A stretch of DNA of 47,017 nt, taken from assembly GCF_004103825.1 (NCBI RefSeq), contig NZ_RYFI01000003.1, positions 98,142-145,158 of the forward strand. The letters run 5' to 3'. This stretch comes from Hansschlegelia zhihuaiae (GTDB taxonomy: Bacteria > Pseudomonadota > Alphaproteobacteria > Rhizobiales > Methylopilaceae). The notes beneath the pieces were generated by a model. It did no database searches and had not been told where the DNA came from. It saw nothing but the letters and a program-made list of their open reading frames with translations. The first letter of the stretch is position 1, and every line of letters begins with the position of its first letter. Both the position numbers and the translations under genes were made by a program. This document shows, piece after piece, positions 1 to 9,208 of this stretch.

Positions 1-1
1 T

Positions 2-454
2 CTGTCCGAGGCCGACATCGGCTTCGACGGCCATGTCCCATCGCGCTTCGACGCCGGCAACGCATTCACGCTCGTTCCCGTGACGGGGCTCGACGCCCTC
101 GGCCGCGCCCGACCCGATGCAGCGCGCTGGGCGGAAGCGATCAGCGACCGCGGCGCGTTTCTCTACACGCGCGAGACCGGCGATCCGACGCTCGCATTCC
201 GCGCGCGCATGCTGCGGCCGGACGCCTCGGAGGACCCGGCGACCGGCTCGGCCGTCGCCTCCTTCGCCGGCGCCCTGGCGGCGTTCGAGCGGCCGGCGGA
301 CGGCCGCCACGCCTTCGCCATCGGCCAGGGCTTCGAGATGCAGCGGCCGAGCGTCATCGAACTCGGGCTCGAGGTCGCCGGCGGAGCGCTGGTCTCGGCG
401 ACGATCGGAGGCGCAGCGGTCGTGACCGCCGAAGGAACCCTCTTCCTGGCCTGA
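2..454 (+). CDS. PhzF-family isomerase, 3' part
   Basis: The open frame enters from the left edge of the window, so the gene's start is missing; about 150 C-terminal residues are present. The segment EDPATGSA, a hallmark of the PhzF/DapF-like fold, lies near the middle, and the C-terminal half of the beta-barrel follows. PhzF-family proteins are related to trans-2,3-dihydro-3-hydroxyanthranilate isomerase, but most members outside phenazine clusters have unknown substrates. No other phenazine genes are in view, so a phenazine role should not be assumed. The next gene starts about 140 bp downstream on the same strand. Family assignment is good; substrate is unknown. Confidence 0.82.
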   Translation: MSEADIGFDGHVPSRFDAGNAFTLVPVTGLDALGRARPDAARWAEAISDRGAFLYTRETGDPTLAFRARMLRPDASEDPATGSAVASFAGALAAFERPADGRHAFAIGQGFEMQRPSVIELGLEVAGGALVSATIGGAAVVTAEGTLFLA

Positions 455-595
455 CCGTCCGGCGTTCGCCTTCCGACGAAACCCCTGTACGACTTTGGTC
501 TGGCGGTCCACTCTGGCCCTCTTCCAACGTCGGCGGGTGGCGTCCGCGCTTGTCTCCGTCGACCTCCGACCGACGTCAGCAGAAGGGATCCGACG

Positions 596-1705
596 GTGAG
601 ACTGAAGATCGCAAACCGGGCCTTCGCGGCCGCCGCCGCAACCGCGTTTCTCGTCACTGCCGCGCCTGTCGTTGCGCAGGAGGCCGCGGCGCCGGCCGCC
701 GGCCAAGCCACGACCGCAAAGCCCAACATCGTCATCATCGGCACCGGCGGCACGATCGCAGGCGCGGGGGCGTCGACCGTCAACACCGGCGACTATGACA
801 GCGCCAAGGTCGCCGTCGACAAGATCATCGCCGCCGTGCCGGAGATGAAACAGGTCGCCAATATCCGGGGCGAGCAGATCTTCCAGATCGGATCGGAGAG
901 CTACAATGACGAGCGCATGCTCAAGCTCGCCAAGCGGATCTCGGAGCTCGCCAAGCAGCCCGACGTCGACGCCGTGATGGTGACCCACGGCACCGACACG
1001 ATCGAGGAGACCTCCTATCTGCTCAACCTGACGCTGAAGACCGACAAGCCGGTCGTGATCATCGGCGCCATGCGGCCGGGCACGGCGCTGTCGGCCGACG
1101 GCCCGCTCAACCTCTACAACGCCGCCGTGGTGGCGGCCTCCAAGGAAGCCAAAGGCAAGGGCGTGCTGGTGGTGATGAACGACGAGATCCACTCGGCGCG
1201 CGACGTCACCAAGTCGAACGCGCTCAAGGTCGAGACCTTCCGTTCGCTCTACGGCCCGCTCGGCGTCGTGGTGGAGTCGAAGCCCTATTTCTACCGCCTG
1301 CCGGCGCGCCCGCACACGATGGCGACCGAGTTCGACATCGACCAGATCACGGCTCTGCCGAAGGTCGACGTGTTCTATGCCCACACCAGCATGGACCCGA
1401 AGATCCTCGGGGCGATCGCCGATCTCGGCGGCAAGGCGCTGATCTATGGCGGCACCGGCAACGCTTCGGTCGCGGACTACATGGAGGATCCGCTGAAGGA
1501 GGTCCGCAAGAAGGGCCTAATCGTGGTCCGCGCGACCCGCACCGGCTCCGGCCAGGTGGTGCGCAACGGCGAGGAGAAGGACGACGAGAACGACTGGATC
1601 GTGGCCGCCGACCAGACCCCGCAGAAGGCGCGCCTGCTCACCTCTCTCGCCCTCACGAAGACGCAGGACCCGAAGGCGATCGAGGCGATCCTGTACAAGT
1701 ACTGA
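596..1705 (+). CDS. ansB: Type II (secreted) L-asparaginase
   Basis: Hydrolyses L-asparagine to aspartate and ammonia, probably in the periplasm. A hydrophobic N-terminal stretch (about residues 8-27) ending near VVAQ looks like a signal peptide. The catalytic threonine lies in GTGGTIAG (Thr53), Tyr67 is in the flexible lid, GSES (residues 99-102) binds substrate, and THGTDTIEET (130-139) carries the second Thr-Asp pair. At 369 residues it fits the periplasmic type. The GTG start at 596 is preceded by AGAAGGGA at good spacing. No terminator was seen; the following gap holds dispersed repeats. The class is firm; whether it also acts on glutamine cannot be judged. Confidence 0.93.
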   Translation: MRLKIANRAFAAAAATAFLVTAAPVVAQEAAAPAAGQATTAKPNIVIIGTGGTIAGAGASTVNTGDYDSAKVAVDKIIAAVPEMKQVANIRGEQIFQIGSESYNDERMLKLAKRISELAKQPDVDAVMVTHGTDTIEETSYLLNLTLKTDKPVVIIGAMRPGTALSADGPLNLYNAAVVAASKEAKGKGVLVVMNDEIHSARDVTKSNALKVETFRSLYGPLGVVVESKPYFYRLPARPHTMATEFDIDQITALPKVDVFYAHTSMDPKILGAIADLGGKALIYGGTGNASVADYMEDPLKEVRKKGLIVVRATRTGSGQVVRNGEEKDDENDWIVAADQTPQKARLLTSLALTKTQDPKAIEAILYKY

Positions 1706-2125
1706 GCGGCTTCTCCTCTCCCGTTTGCTCGCGGGGAGGGCGACCGGGGGGCCCTACCCTTCTGCCCTCGCGGGAGAAGGTGGACTGCGCCGCAAGGCGC
1801 AGGCCGGGGCGTCTCGGCCATCCGCGACGGCGACCGATGCGCCGCATCCTGAACCGCCCCCTCACCCCGGCCCTCTCCCGCGAGGGGAGAAGGCGCGCCG
1901 CTCCGGCCGCCGGTCATGTTCGGCCGCCGTCACGTCAGGTCTCCTCTGGTCAGACAGCACGGTCGATGGGAAAGGCGCGGGAGGCCGGGCGACCCTCCGG
2001 CCAATTCCGCACGCCGCGCGCATGTCAGGCATGCCGAATGAGCAAGGCGATGGCCTAACGCGCGTTAACTTCGTCCGGCTAAACAGGGGCTCATCCTCCC
2101 CTGCCCGCCTCCGCCTAGCCTCCCG
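1706..2125. repeat. Gene-free gap with dispersed palindromic repeats
   Basis: No credible gene is present in these 420 bases. At least three related GC-rich elements are visible at about 1710-1753, 1756-1790 and 1856-1894. Each combines CTCTCCC or CCCTCGCG with GGGGAG or GGGAGAAGG, so each can fold into a hairpin. They resemble the dispersed intergenic palindromic elements common in proteobacterial chromosomes. The right end carries a 12-bp perfect palindrome (2056-2067), listed separately. Function is not known; transcript-end stabilisation or simple selfish spread are both possible. Confidence 0.6.
2056..2067. promoter_or_regulatory. 12-bp palindrome upstream of the EamA gene
   Basis: TAACGCGCGTTA is a perfect inverted repeat 58 bp before the EamA transporter start. 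It stands in otherwise GC-rich sequence and has the size of a dimeric repressor operator. No regulator gene is adjacent, so this is only a candidate binding site. Confidence 0.3.
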
Positions 2126-3055
2126 ATGTCCGCCTTATCCGCAAATCTCTCCGCCCGGGCCGGCGCGCTCGACCCGACCACGCGCGGCGTCCTCGCCATG
2201 CTCACCGGCATGGGCTTCCAGGTCGTCAATGACGCCATCGTCAAGCTCGCGGCCGCCCGCCTGCCGGCGAGCGAGATCATGGCCCTGCGCGGCGTGCTGG
2301 CGATCCTGGTCGCGTTCCTGGTGATCCTAGCGCTCGGCGACCGGAAGCGCCTGAAGACGCTCGCGCATCCGCTGGTCGCGCTGCGCTCGATCCTCGAGGC
2401 CTGCGCCTGCCTCAGCTACATGACGGCGCTCGCCCATCTCGGCCTCGCCGAGTTCACCTCCATCGTGCAGGCGACGCCGCTGATCATCACCGCGCTCGCG
2501 GTCATGCTCGGCTGGCAGCGCGTCGGCTGGCGCCGCTGGGTCGCGGTCGGCGCGGGCTTCGTCGGCGTGCTGCTGATCGCCAGGCCCTCGGCGCACGGCG
2601 TCAACGCCTATGCTGCGCTCGCGCTGCTCTCTGCGTCCTTCATGGCGGTGCGCGACCTCGTGACCCGCAAGATTCCGGGCCATGCGCCCTCAATGGTCGT
2701 GACGCTGGGCTCCACCATCGCGGTGACCGCGGTGGGCATGGCGGCAGGCGCTGCCTCGCCCGGCGACTGGGTGGTTCCGGGCCTCATGGATCTCGGCTTC
2801 ATCGCGATCGCCGCGGCGCTGGTCGTCGCGTGCAACATGACGATCGTGCTCGCCTTCCGGCTCGGCGACATGACCGTTGTCGGACCGTTCCGCTACAGCG
2901 TGATCCTCGGCTCCCTCGCGCTCGGCTGGGCGATCTGGGGCGACGTGCCCGACGCGCTCGCGCTGGTCGGCTCCGCGCTGATCGTCGGATCTGGCCTCTA
3001 CGCCCTGAAGCGCGAGCGGCGCCCGATCGCCGCCAAGGCGGCGCCGCTGGGCTGA
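2126..3055 (+). CDS. EamA/DMT-family transporter
   Basis: A 309-residue integral membrane protein of the drug/metabolite transporter superfamily, probably an inner-membrane exporter of small metabolites. The sequence shows about ten hydrophobic helices in two repeats of five, the usual EamA layout, with the conserved region LRGVLAILVAF near the first repeat and a second EamA domain from about residue 155. It is a lone gene flanked by a repeat-rich gap and a hairpin. A palindrome 58 bp upstream may be an operator. Substrate cannot be predicted; related proteins export amino acids, riboflavin or unknown metabolites. Confidence 0.88.
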   Translation: MSALSANLSARAGALDPTTRGVLAMLTGMGFQVVNDAIVKLAAARLPASEIMALRGVLAILVAFLVILALGDRKRLKTLAHPLVALRSILEACACLSYMTALAHLGLAEFTSIVQATPLIITALAVMLGWQRVGWRRWVAVGAGFVGVLLIARPSAHGVNAYAALALLSASFMAVRDLVTRKIPGHAPSMVVTLGSTIAVTAVGMAAGAASPGDWVVPGLMDLGFIAIAAALVVACNMTIVLAFRLGDMTVVGPFRYSVILGSLALGWAIWGDVPDALALVGSALIVGSGLYALKRERRPIAAKAAPLG

Positions 3056-3063
3056 GCCAAGGC

Positions 3064-3092
3064 GGGGCAAGTCCGTCTTGCGGACTTTCCCC
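3064..3092. terminator. Hairpin between converging genes
   Basis: GGGG-c-AAGTCCG, a 5-base loop, then CGGACTT-t-CCCC form a long stem with one mismatch, just after the EamA stop codon and before the stop of the converging VOC gene. There is no clear T-run, so it may act as a bidirectional transcript end or stabiliser rather than a classical intrinsic terminator. Confidence 0.5.
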
Positions 3093-3114
3093 GACTATAG
3101 AAGGTGAGCGTGGC

Positions 3115-3603
3115 TCAGGCAGCCGCCTTGCCCGCGAACGCCGCTTTCAGCGTCGCGACGTCGAGCTTCATCATGTCCATCATGGCCTCGAAGGCGCGCT
3201 TCGCGGCCGCCGAGTCGGACGAGTTCAGCATCTCGATCATTGCCCGCGGCACGATCTGCCAACGCACGCCCCAGCGGTCGTGGATCCAGCCGCATTGGAT
3301 CTCCCTGCCCCCGCTCTCCAGGATCTTGGCCCAGACGCGGTCGACCTCAGCCTGATCCTCGCACTCGAGCGAGAGCGACAGCGCGTCGGTGTAGTCGACC
3401 TTGGAGCCCGCGTTCAGCGCCTGGAACGTCTGCCCGGCGAGCGTGAACTGGACCAGCAGCACGGACCCCTGCTTGCCGCCCGGATAGTCCGACGGGCTGC
3501 GGGCGATGTGGTCGATCCGTGAGCCCGGCAGCAGCGACACATAGAAATTCGCGGCCTCCTCGGCGTCGTCGACGAACCAGAGGCACGGTGAGATCTTGGA
3601 CAT
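3115..3603 (-). CDS. VOC-family protein, PhnB-like
   Basis: A 162-residue protein of the vicinal-oxygen-chelate superfamily, in the group often named PhnB or 3-demethylubiquinone-9 3-methyltransferase. That enzymatic name is not supported experimentally for this group. The beginning (residues 6-30, PCLWFVDDAEEAANFYVSLL) and the repeated glyoxalase-like halves are typical, with ALSLSLECEDQAEVD and CGWIHDRWG in the second half. The gene lies 39 bp downstream of a second VOC gene and is probably co-transcribed with it. Substrate is unknown. Confidence 0.85.
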   Translation of the reverse strand: MSKISPCLWFVDDAEEAANFYVSLLPGSRIDHIARSPSDYPGGKQGSVLLVQFTLAGQTFQALNAGSKVDYTDALSLSLECEDQAEVDRVWAKILESGGREIQCGWIHDRWGVRWQIVPRAMIEMLNSSDSAAAKRAFEAMMDMMKLDVATLKAAFAGKAAA

Positions 3604-3642
3604 TGGCGGTCGTCCCTTCTGCTTTGCTGCAATGGCCGCGGT

Positions 3643-4071
3643 TCAGGCCGCGGCTTCGTTGGACTGAGGGGCGACGGCGGCGGGATTCATCCACACCACC
3701 TCCCAGATGTGGCCGTCCGGGTCCTCGAAGCTGCGGCCATACATGAAGCCGTGGTCCTGGGTCGGGGTGGGATCCGCGGAGCCGCCGGCGCCTGTCGCGT
3801 CGGCGACGCGGGAGTCGACCGCCTCGCGGCTGTCCTCGGTCACGGCGATCATCACCTGGGCGACGGCCTTGGCGTCCGGGATCTGCTTGGTCGTGAACGA
3901 CCGATACTTGGGGTGGGTGAGCAGCATCACATGGATGGTCTCCGACAGCACCATGCAGGCGGCGGTGTCGTCGGAGAACTGCATGTTCTGGGTCGCGCCG
4001 ACCGCCTTGTAGAAGGCGATCGAGTGGGGAAGGTCGGCGACGGGGAGATTGACGAAGATCAGCTTGGGCAT
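3643..4071 (-). CDS. VOC/glyoxalase-family protein
   Basis: A 142-residue protein of the glyoxalase/bleomycin-resistance superfamily. It has the beta-alpha-beta-beta-beta repeat with a typical start (MPKLIFVNLPVADL) and end (EDPDGHIWEVVWM), where the final Glu often binds metal. It precedes the PhnB-like gene on the same strand, so the two probably form a short operon. Members include glyoxalases, dioxygenases and resistance proteins, and nothing here picks out one activity. Confidence 0.85.
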   Translation of the reverse strand: MPKLIFVNLPVADLPHSIAFYKAVGATQNMQFSDDTAACMVLSETIHVMLLTHPKYRSFTTKQIPDAKAVAQVMIAVTEDSREAVDSRVADATGAGGSADPTPTQDHGFMYGRSFEDPDGHIWEVVWMNPAAVAPQSNEAAA

Positions 4072-4184
4072 CGGGGGCTCCTGTCCTCAAGATCCGAGCT
4101 TAGGACGAAGCGCGATGCGGTTTCCCGACAAGCGGCGCGCAAAATTATGCGAGCAGAGCGATTTCGCGCGGAAACGCCCGGAAC

Positions 4185-4658
4185 TCAGTCGTCGTCCTCG
4201 AAGGTCTCGCCAAACAGGCGCGCCACCTTTCGGGGAAGCACGAGGATCGCGAGCGTCAGCACGACGCCCATGGCGATGATCGGCCAGCTCGCGAGCGCGC
4301 AGGCGACGCCGAGCGCGGCCGTCACCCAGACCGCCGCCGCCGTGGTGAGGCCGCGGACGCGGCTGTCGCCCGGAAGCTTCAGGATGACGCCGGCGCCGAT
4401 GAATCCGACCCCCGTCAGCACCCCCTGAAGGACGCCCTGGATCACGCGGCTCATCGCGTCGGGCTCGGTGCGCATCGGCTCCGCGTGAAGGCCGGAAAGC
4501 GAGACGAGGCAGGCGCCGAGCGACACCAGCCCGAGCGTGCGCATGCCCGTCGGCTTGTTCTTGAGATCGCGGTTGAAGCCGACCAGCAGACCGCAGGCGG
4601 CGGCCGCCAGCAGTCGCAGCGCCGCGTCGAGTTCGAAGGGGGTCAGCATCGTGGCCAT
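4185..4658 (-). CDS. MgtC/SapB-family membrane protein
   Basis: A 157-residue inner-membrane protein with about four transmembrane helices and the conserved family segments GFIGAGVILK and GLTTAAAVWVTAALG. The short form lacks the C-terminal ACT-like domain of Salmonella MgtC. MgtC proteins are linked to growth in low magnesium and to modulation of F-type ATP synthase, but short family members are largely uncharacterised. It lies 44 bp downstream of gatB on the same strand and may be read through from it. No magnesium-sensing leader was recognised. Confidence 0.87.
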   Translation of the reverse strand: MATMLTPFELDAALRLLAAAACGLLVGFNRDLKNKPTGMRTLGLVSLGACLVSLSGLHAEPMRTEPDAMSRVIQGVLQGVLTGVGFIGAGVILKLPGDSRVRGLTTAAAVWVTAALGVACALASWPIIAMGVVLTLAILVLPRKVARLFGETFEDDD

Positions 4659-4702
4659 GGGCGAACGGGCAACCTCCGGCGCCGCCGGCGGGTTCCGTCC
4701 GC

Positions 4703-6181
4703 TCAGATCCCGAGCTTCGACTTCAGGATCTCGTTGACAGCCTGCGGGTTGGCCTTGCCGCCCGAAGCCTTCATCACCTGCCCGACGAACCAGCCGATCA
4801 GGGTGGGCTTGGCCTTGGCCTGCTCGACCTTGTCGGGATTGGCGGCGATCACCTCGTCCACAACCTTCTCAATCGCGCCCGCGTCGGTGACCTGTTTCAG
4901 GCCGCGCGACTCGACCAGCTCCTTCGGGTCGCCGCCTTCGGTCCAGAGAATCTCGAACAAATCCTTGGCGATCTTGCCCGAGATGACGCCGGTCGAAACC
5001 AGCTCCACCAGCCCGCCGAGTTGCTCCGCCGAGACCGGGCTCTCGGAGATCGGCGTTCCGTCCTTGTTGAGCCGCCCGAACAGCTCGTTGATCACCCAGT
5101 TGGCCGCGAGCTTGGCGTCGCCGCGCCTCGCCACCGCCTCGAAGAAGTCCGCAGATTCCCGCTCGAGCGTCAGCACCATGGCGTCGTAGGGCGTGACGCC
5201 GTAGTCGCGCACGAAGCGCGCCTTCTTCTCGTCCGGAAGCTCGGGCAGCCCCGCCGCGAGTTCGTCGACCTCCGCCTGCTCGACCACCAGCGGCAGCAGA
5301 TCGGGGTCGGGGAAATAGCGGTAGTCATGCGCCTCCTCCTTGGAGCGCATGGCGCGGGTCTCGCCCCTCACGGGGTCGAACAGCCGCGTCTCCTGGTCGA
5401 TCGCGCCGCCGTCCTCCAAGATTTCGATCTGGCGGCGCGCCTCGGTCTCGATGGCCTGGCCGATGAAGCGGATCGAGTTGACGTTCTTGATCTCGCAGCG
5501 GGTGCCAAACGGCTGGCCAGGCTTGCGGACCGAGACGTTCACGTCCGCGCGGAGATTGCCCTTGTCCATGTCGCCGTCGCAGGAGCCGATGTAGCGCAGG
5601 ATGGTCCTGAGCTTCGACACATAGGCCTTGGCCTCCTCGGAGGAGCGCATGTCGGGCTTCGACACGATCTCCATCAGCGCGACGCCGGAGCGGTTGAGGT
5701 CGACGAAGGACGATTTCGGGTCCTGGTCGTGGATCGACTTGCCGGCGTCCTGTTCGAGATGGATGCGCTCGATCCCGACCGTGACGCTCTCGCCGTCGCC
5801 CATGTCGACCAGAACCTCGCCCTCGCCCACGATCGGGCTCTTGTACTGAGAGATCTGGTAGCCCTGCGGCAGGTCCGGATAGAAGTAATTCTTGCGGTCG
5901 AAGGTCGACTGCAAATTGATGCGCGCCTTGACCCCAAGCCCCGTGCGGATCGCCTGTCGCACGCATTCGTGGTTCAGCACCGGCAGCATGCCGGGCATCG
6001 CGGCGTCGACCAGGCTGACATGGCTGTTGGGCGGCGCGCCGAAGCCTGTCGAGGCGCCCGAGAACAGCTTCGCCTCGGACGTCACCTGCGCGTGGATCTC
6101 GAGCCCGATCACCACCTCCCAGTCGCCGGTCGCGCCGGGGATGAGCTTGGACGAGGCGGGGATCTTGGAGGGGGCGTTCAT
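4703..6181 (-). CDS. gatB: Asp/Glu-tRNA amidotransferase subunit B
   Basis: Subunit B of GatCAB, which converts Glu-tRNA(Gln) and/or Asp-tRNA(Asn) to the amidated forms. GatB binds the tRNA and activates its acyl group with ATP. At 492 residues it has normal length: the catalytic cradle starts with [10 protein letters not shown] (about 24-33), includes the conserved [18 protein letters not shown], and ends in a helical YqeY-like tail from about residue 345. In this window it is separated from gatC-gatA by a chorismate mutase gene and an opposing Uma2 gene, so it is probably transcribed on its own, divergently from the Uma2 gene. All conserved parts are present. Confidence 0.97.
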   Translation of the reverse strand: MNAPSKIPASSKLIPGATGDWEVVIGLEIHAQVTSEAKLFSGASTGFGAPPNSHVSLVDAAMPGMLPVLNHECVRQAIRTGLGVKARINLQSTFDRKNYFYPDLPQGYQISQYKSPIVGEGEVLVDMGDGESVTVGIERIHLEQDAGKSIHDQDPKSSFVDLNRSGVALMEIVSKPDMRSSEEAKAYVSKLRTILRYIGSCDGDMDKGNLRADVNVSVRKPGQPFGTRCEIKNVNSIRFIGQAIETEARRQIEILEDGGAIDQETRLFDPVRGETRAMRSKEEAHDYRYFPDPDLLPLVVEQAEVDELAAGLPELPDEKKARFVRDYGVTPYDAMVLTLERESADFFEAVARRGDAKLAANWVINELFGRLNKDGTPISESPVSAEQLGGLVELVSTGVISGKIAKDLFEILWTEGGDPKELVESRGLKQVTDAGAIEKVVDEVIAANPDKVEQAKAKPTLIGWFVGQVMKASGGKANPQAVNEILKSKLGI

Positions 6182-6270
6182 GGGGGCGTCGGCTTCCTTC
6201 GTTCGCGCGCCTAACTAGACCTATGTTACGGTCTGGGACAACGGGCGAGCCCCCCGCGGCGGAGGTCGCG

Positions 6271-6870
6271 ATGAACCAGAGATTCGATCCTCAAGTCCCC
6301 TATCGGCTCGCCGAGCTGGAGCCGGGCATGGCCGTGCCGGCCGAGGTGTTTCTCGACTGGGTCGAGACGCAGGAGGGCAAGTACGAATACGACCGGGGGA
6401 CGATCGGCATGATGGTGAGGGTCACCCGCAACCATTCCCGATTGGTCTCGAGCTTCGTTTACCTCCTGAGCAGAGCGCTTGAAGCGAAGCCGGTCGAAGT
6501 CCATGCCGAAGCGTTCGCCGTTCACACCGAGGACAGCATCCGCTTCCCCGACATATTGGTGCAGGAACCAGAACCCGACGGGGGCGCGCTCGCCTCGAAG
6601 GCGCCTCTGCTGATTGTCGAGGTGCTCTCGCCTTCTTCGCTCTACGCGGATCACGTGATCAAACGCGACGAGTATCTCGACCTGCCGACGCTGCAGGCCT
6701 ACGTCGTCGCCGATCCGAATGCGGCGAACCTGACAGTGTGGGAGCGCGGCGAGACCGGCGCATTTCCTGATGCGCCGCTGGTAGTCGAGGGGCTGGGCGC
6801 CACCTTGACGCTGCGCGAACTCGGCCTGTCGCTGCCGCTCGCCGAGCTTTATCGCGGCGTCAGCCTCTAG
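6271..6870 (+). CDS. Uma2-family (DUF820) nuclease-fold protein
   Basis: A 199-residue protein of the Uma2 family, which has a PD-(D/E)XK nuclease-like core. Candidate active-site residues are Asp94 in RFPDILV, Glu117 in IVEVLSPSS and Lys131 in KRDEYL. The start at 6271 is chosen over an in-frame upstream ATG at 6223 because GGAGG lies just before it. The gene sits between chorismate mutase and gatB on the opposite strand, and its 3' end overlaps the chorismate mutase gene by 11 bp. The family is scattered, often multicopy, and of unknown physiological role; this copy may have been inserted into the gat region. Confidence 0.85.
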   Translation: MNQRFDPQVPYRLAELEPGMAVPAEVFLDWVETQEGKYEYDRGTIGMMVRVTRNHSRLVSSFVYLLSRALEAKPVEVHAEAFAVHTEDSIRFPDILVQEPEPDGGALASKAPLLIVEVLSPSSLYADHVIKRDEYLDLPTLQAYVVADPNAANLTVWERGETGAFPDAPLVVEGLGATLTLRELGLSLPLAELYRGVSL

Positions 6871-7168
6871 CCCGCTCCATCAGCCGCCGCTCATGCGCGA
6901 TGAACTCGCGCATCATGGCGCGCCACAGCGCCTCCGCGAGATCAGGGTCGATGTCGTTCCGTCCGGCGAGCTCGCGAGCATGCGACGCCACCTCCTCGAC
7001 CCGCCAGGGCACGAGCGCCGTCTCGGGATCGCCCTTGAGGCGCGCGGCCTCTGCGATGCAGTGGGCGCGCTCGGCGATCAGCGGCATCAGTCTCTCGTCG
7101 AGCGCGTCGATCGCGGCGCGCACCTCGTCCATCGAGACGTAGCTCGGGCGATCCGGCGCGCTCACCAC
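6860..7168 (-). CDS. Chorismate mutase, AroQ type
   Basis: A small (about 102 residues) all-helical chorismate mutase converting chorismate to prephenate for phenylalanine and tyrosine synthesis. The N-terminal helix [21 protein letters not shown] and the later [17 protein letters not shown] match the AroQ pattern, with Arg and Lys residues placed to bind chorismate. The gene overlaps the end of gatA: two GTG codons at 7168 and 7165 could serve as start, and the second overlaps the gatA stop as GTGA, which suggests translational coupling. Downstream it runs into the converging Uma2 gene. No signal peptide, so cytoplasmic. Confidence 0.9.
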   Translation of the reverse strand: MVSAPDRPSYVSMDEVRAAIDALDERLMPLIAERAHCIAEAARLKGDPETALVPWRVEEVASHARELAGRNDIDPDLAEALWRAMMREFIAHERRLMERARG

Positions 7169-8637
7169 CAGCGCTCGGGGGAGAATCGGCCGGAGGCGTC
7201 CTCGATCACCGCGCCGGCCGAAAACAGCGTCTCCTCGTCGAACGGGCGTCCGATGAGCTGCAGCGCGAGCGGCAGGCCCTCCGCCGAAAGCCCCGCCGGC
7301 ACGGCGACGCCGGGCAGGCCGGCCATGTTCACCGTGACGGTGAAGACGTCGTTCAGATACATCTCGACCGGCGACGCGTTGGCCATCTCGCCGACGCCGA
7401 ACGCGGCGGACGGCGTCGCAGGGGTGAGGATCGCGTCCACCCCGTCTGCGAAGACCGTCTCGAAGTCGCGCTTGATCAGCGTCCTGACCTTCTGGGCGCG
7501 GACGTAATAAGCGTCGTAATAGCCGGCCGAGAGCACATAGGCGCCGATCATCACGCGGCGGCGGACCTCCGGTCCGAAGCCTTGCGCACGCGTCCTCTCA
7601 TACATCTCGGTGACGTCGCGCCCATTGACGCGCGCGCCGTAACGCACGCCGTCATAGCGCGCGAGATTGGACGACGCTTCGGCTGGAGCGACAATGTAGT
7701 AAGCTGGCAACGCATATCTGGTGTGCGGCAACGAAACCTCGACGATCTCGGCGCCCGCCGCCTTGAGCTGCTCGGCGCCTTCGGCCCAAAGCCTCTCGAT
7801 CTCGGCCGGCATGCCGTCGACCCGGTACTCCTTCGGCACGCCGATCTTGAGCCCCCTCACCGAGCGGCCGACGGCCGCCTCGTAATCCGGGACCGGACGG
7901 TCGACCGAGGTGGAGTCGCGCTTGTCGTAGCCCGCCATCGACCGCATCAGGATCGCGGCGTCTCGCACGTCGCGGGCGATCGGGCCGGCCTGGTCGAGCG
8001 ACGAGGCGAAGGCCACGATCCCCCAGCGCGAGCAGCGGCCATAGGTCGGCTTCACGCCGACCGTGCCGGTGAACGCGGCCGGCTGGCGGATCGAGCCCCC
8101 GGTGTCGGTTGCGGTGGCGCCGAGGCAGATGCGCGCCGCGACCGCCGCCGAGGAGCCGCCCGACGAGCCGCCGGCGACGAGCGCCGCGTCCGAGCCCTTG
8201 CGGCGCCACGGATTGATGACGACGCCGAAGGCAGAGGTCTCGTTCGACGAGCCCATGGCGAACTCGTCATTGTTGAGCTTGCCGAGCATGACCGCGCCGT
8301 CGGCCCGCATCTTGGCCGAGACGAAGCTTTCGTAGGGCGGCGTGAAGTCGCCCAGAATCCTGGAGCACGCGGTCGTCCGCACGCCCTCGGTGCAGTAGAG
8401 ATCCTTGACGCCGAGCGGGAGCCCTTCAAGCGGCCCTGCCTCGCCCTTCGCGATGCGCTCGTCCGAGGCGCGCGCGCGCTCGAGCGCGATCTCAGGCGTC
8501 TCGAGCACATAGGCGTTGAGGCCCCGAGCGGCCTCCATGGCGTCGAGATAGGCTTGAGTCAACTCGACCGCCGAAAAGTCTCTCTCTAAGAGAAGCTTAC
8601 GCGCCTCGGCGAATGTCAGGTCGCAGAGTTCTGTCAT
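7162..8637 (-). CDS. gatA: Asp/Glu-tRNA amidotransferase subunit A
   Basis: The glutaminase subunit of GatCAB: it releases ammonia from glutamine and passes it to GatB. A 491-residue amidase-signature protein with the Ser-cisSer-Lys triad visible as Lys78 (GVKD), Ser158 (AGGSSGGSS) and Ser182 ([10 protein letters not shown]). Its ATG overlaps the gatC stop codon by 4 bp, so gatC and gatA are translationally coupled. It ends inside the start of the chorismate mutase gene. The family also contains plain amidases, but the link to gatC and gatB settles the identity. Confidence 0.97.
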   Translation of the reverse strand: MTELCDLTFAEARKLLLERDFSAVELTQAYLDAMEAARGLNAYVLETPEIALERARASDERIAKGEAGPLEGLPLGVKDLYCTEGVRTTACSRILGDFTPPYESFVSAKMRADGAVMLGKLNNDEFAMGSSNETSAFGVVINPWRRKGSDAALVAGGSSGGSSAAVAARICLGATATDTGGSIRQPAAFTGTVGVKPTYGRCSRWGIVAFASSLDQAGPIARDVRDAAILMRSMAGYDKRDSTSVDRPVPDYEAAVGRSVRGLKIGVPKEYRVDGMPAEIERLWAEGAEQLKAAGAEIVEVSLPHTRYALPAYYIVAPAEASSNLARYDGVRYGARVNGRDVTEMYERTRAQGFGPEVRRRVMIGAYVLSAGYYDAYYVRAQKVRTLIKRDFETVFADGVDAILTPATPSAAFGVGEMANASPVEMYLNDVFTVTVNMAGLPGVAVPAGLSAEGLPLALQLIGRPFDEETLFSAGAVIEDASGRFSPERWW

Positions 8638-8921
8638 TCGACGACCTTCGGCACGACGTAGAAATCGGCTTCGCGCGACGGCGCGTTCATTAGCACGGCT
8701 TCGGGGTTCTCGCCGTCGTCGACCACATCCTCGCGCAGCCGCGCCGACGCGGGGATGACGCTCGTCATCGGCTCGACGCTCTCAACGTCGAGCGCCGACA
8801 ACTCCTCCACGAAGGCAAGGATCGCGTCGAGCTCGCCCTTGAGCTTCGTCACCTCGTGGTCCTCGACCGCGATGCGCGCGAGCCGCGCCACGCGGCGCAC
8901 CGTGTGTTCGTCGACCGACAT
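8634..8921 (-). CDS. gatC: Asp/Glu-tRNA amidotransferase subunit C
   Basis: The small (95-residue) subunit that wraps around GatA and GatB and holds the complex together. The conserved N-terminal helix ([12 protein letters not shown]) and the C-terminal [18 protein letters not shown] match GatC. It is first in the gatC-gatA-chorismate mutase operon; its stop overlaps the gatA start. The upstream 290 bp contain dispersed-repeat sequence, and no promoter was convincingly recognised. Confidence 0.95.
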   Translation of the reverse strand: MSVDEHTVRRVARLARIAVEDHEVTKLKGELDAILAFVEELSALDVESVEPMTSVIPASARLREDVVDDGENPEAVLMNAPSREADFYVVPKVVE

Positions 8922-9074
8922 TCCTCGCCCTTCAGAGCTGACCGGCGCGGCGCCTCATGGTCCGGCGACGCGGGGCGCCTTTAGCATGGGGCTCTTCGCG
9001 CCCGCAACGGCGGGCAAGCAAGCTCGGAGCCGATCTGACAATTGAACAATGGCTGAAAGCGCTGCGTCATGCCA

Positions 9075-9180
9075 AACGAAGTTCCGGCATCCATTTCCGC
9101 AATCGTGGTCAAGGCCGTCGGACGCGGCGGGAATGGGCTCCGGGACTTCGCCCGGAACGACGGCGTCAAGACCCCAGGGC
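9075..9180. repeat. Dispersed intergenic repeat
   Basis: Within the 287-bp gap between gatC and the UPF0173 gene, the left half (CGTCATGCC...TTCCGGCATCC) and right half (GGGCTCCGGGACTTCGCCCGGAACGACG) resemble the CGTCATTCC-type inverted elements scattered through alphaproteobacterial genomes. Short open frames across it have no recognisable content. Called by pattern memory only. Confidence 0.4.
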
Positions 9181-9208
9181 CGTCCCGCGGCGACCTTTCG
9201 GCCGAGGC

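Noticed and set aside
1-454. Phenazine synthesis cluster
   Set aside because: Only a PhzF-family fragment is present; no other phz genes accompany it.
6271-6870. Toxin-antitoxin or defence island around Uma2
   Set aside because: No partner gene or other defence gene is nearby; neighbours are housekeeping genes.
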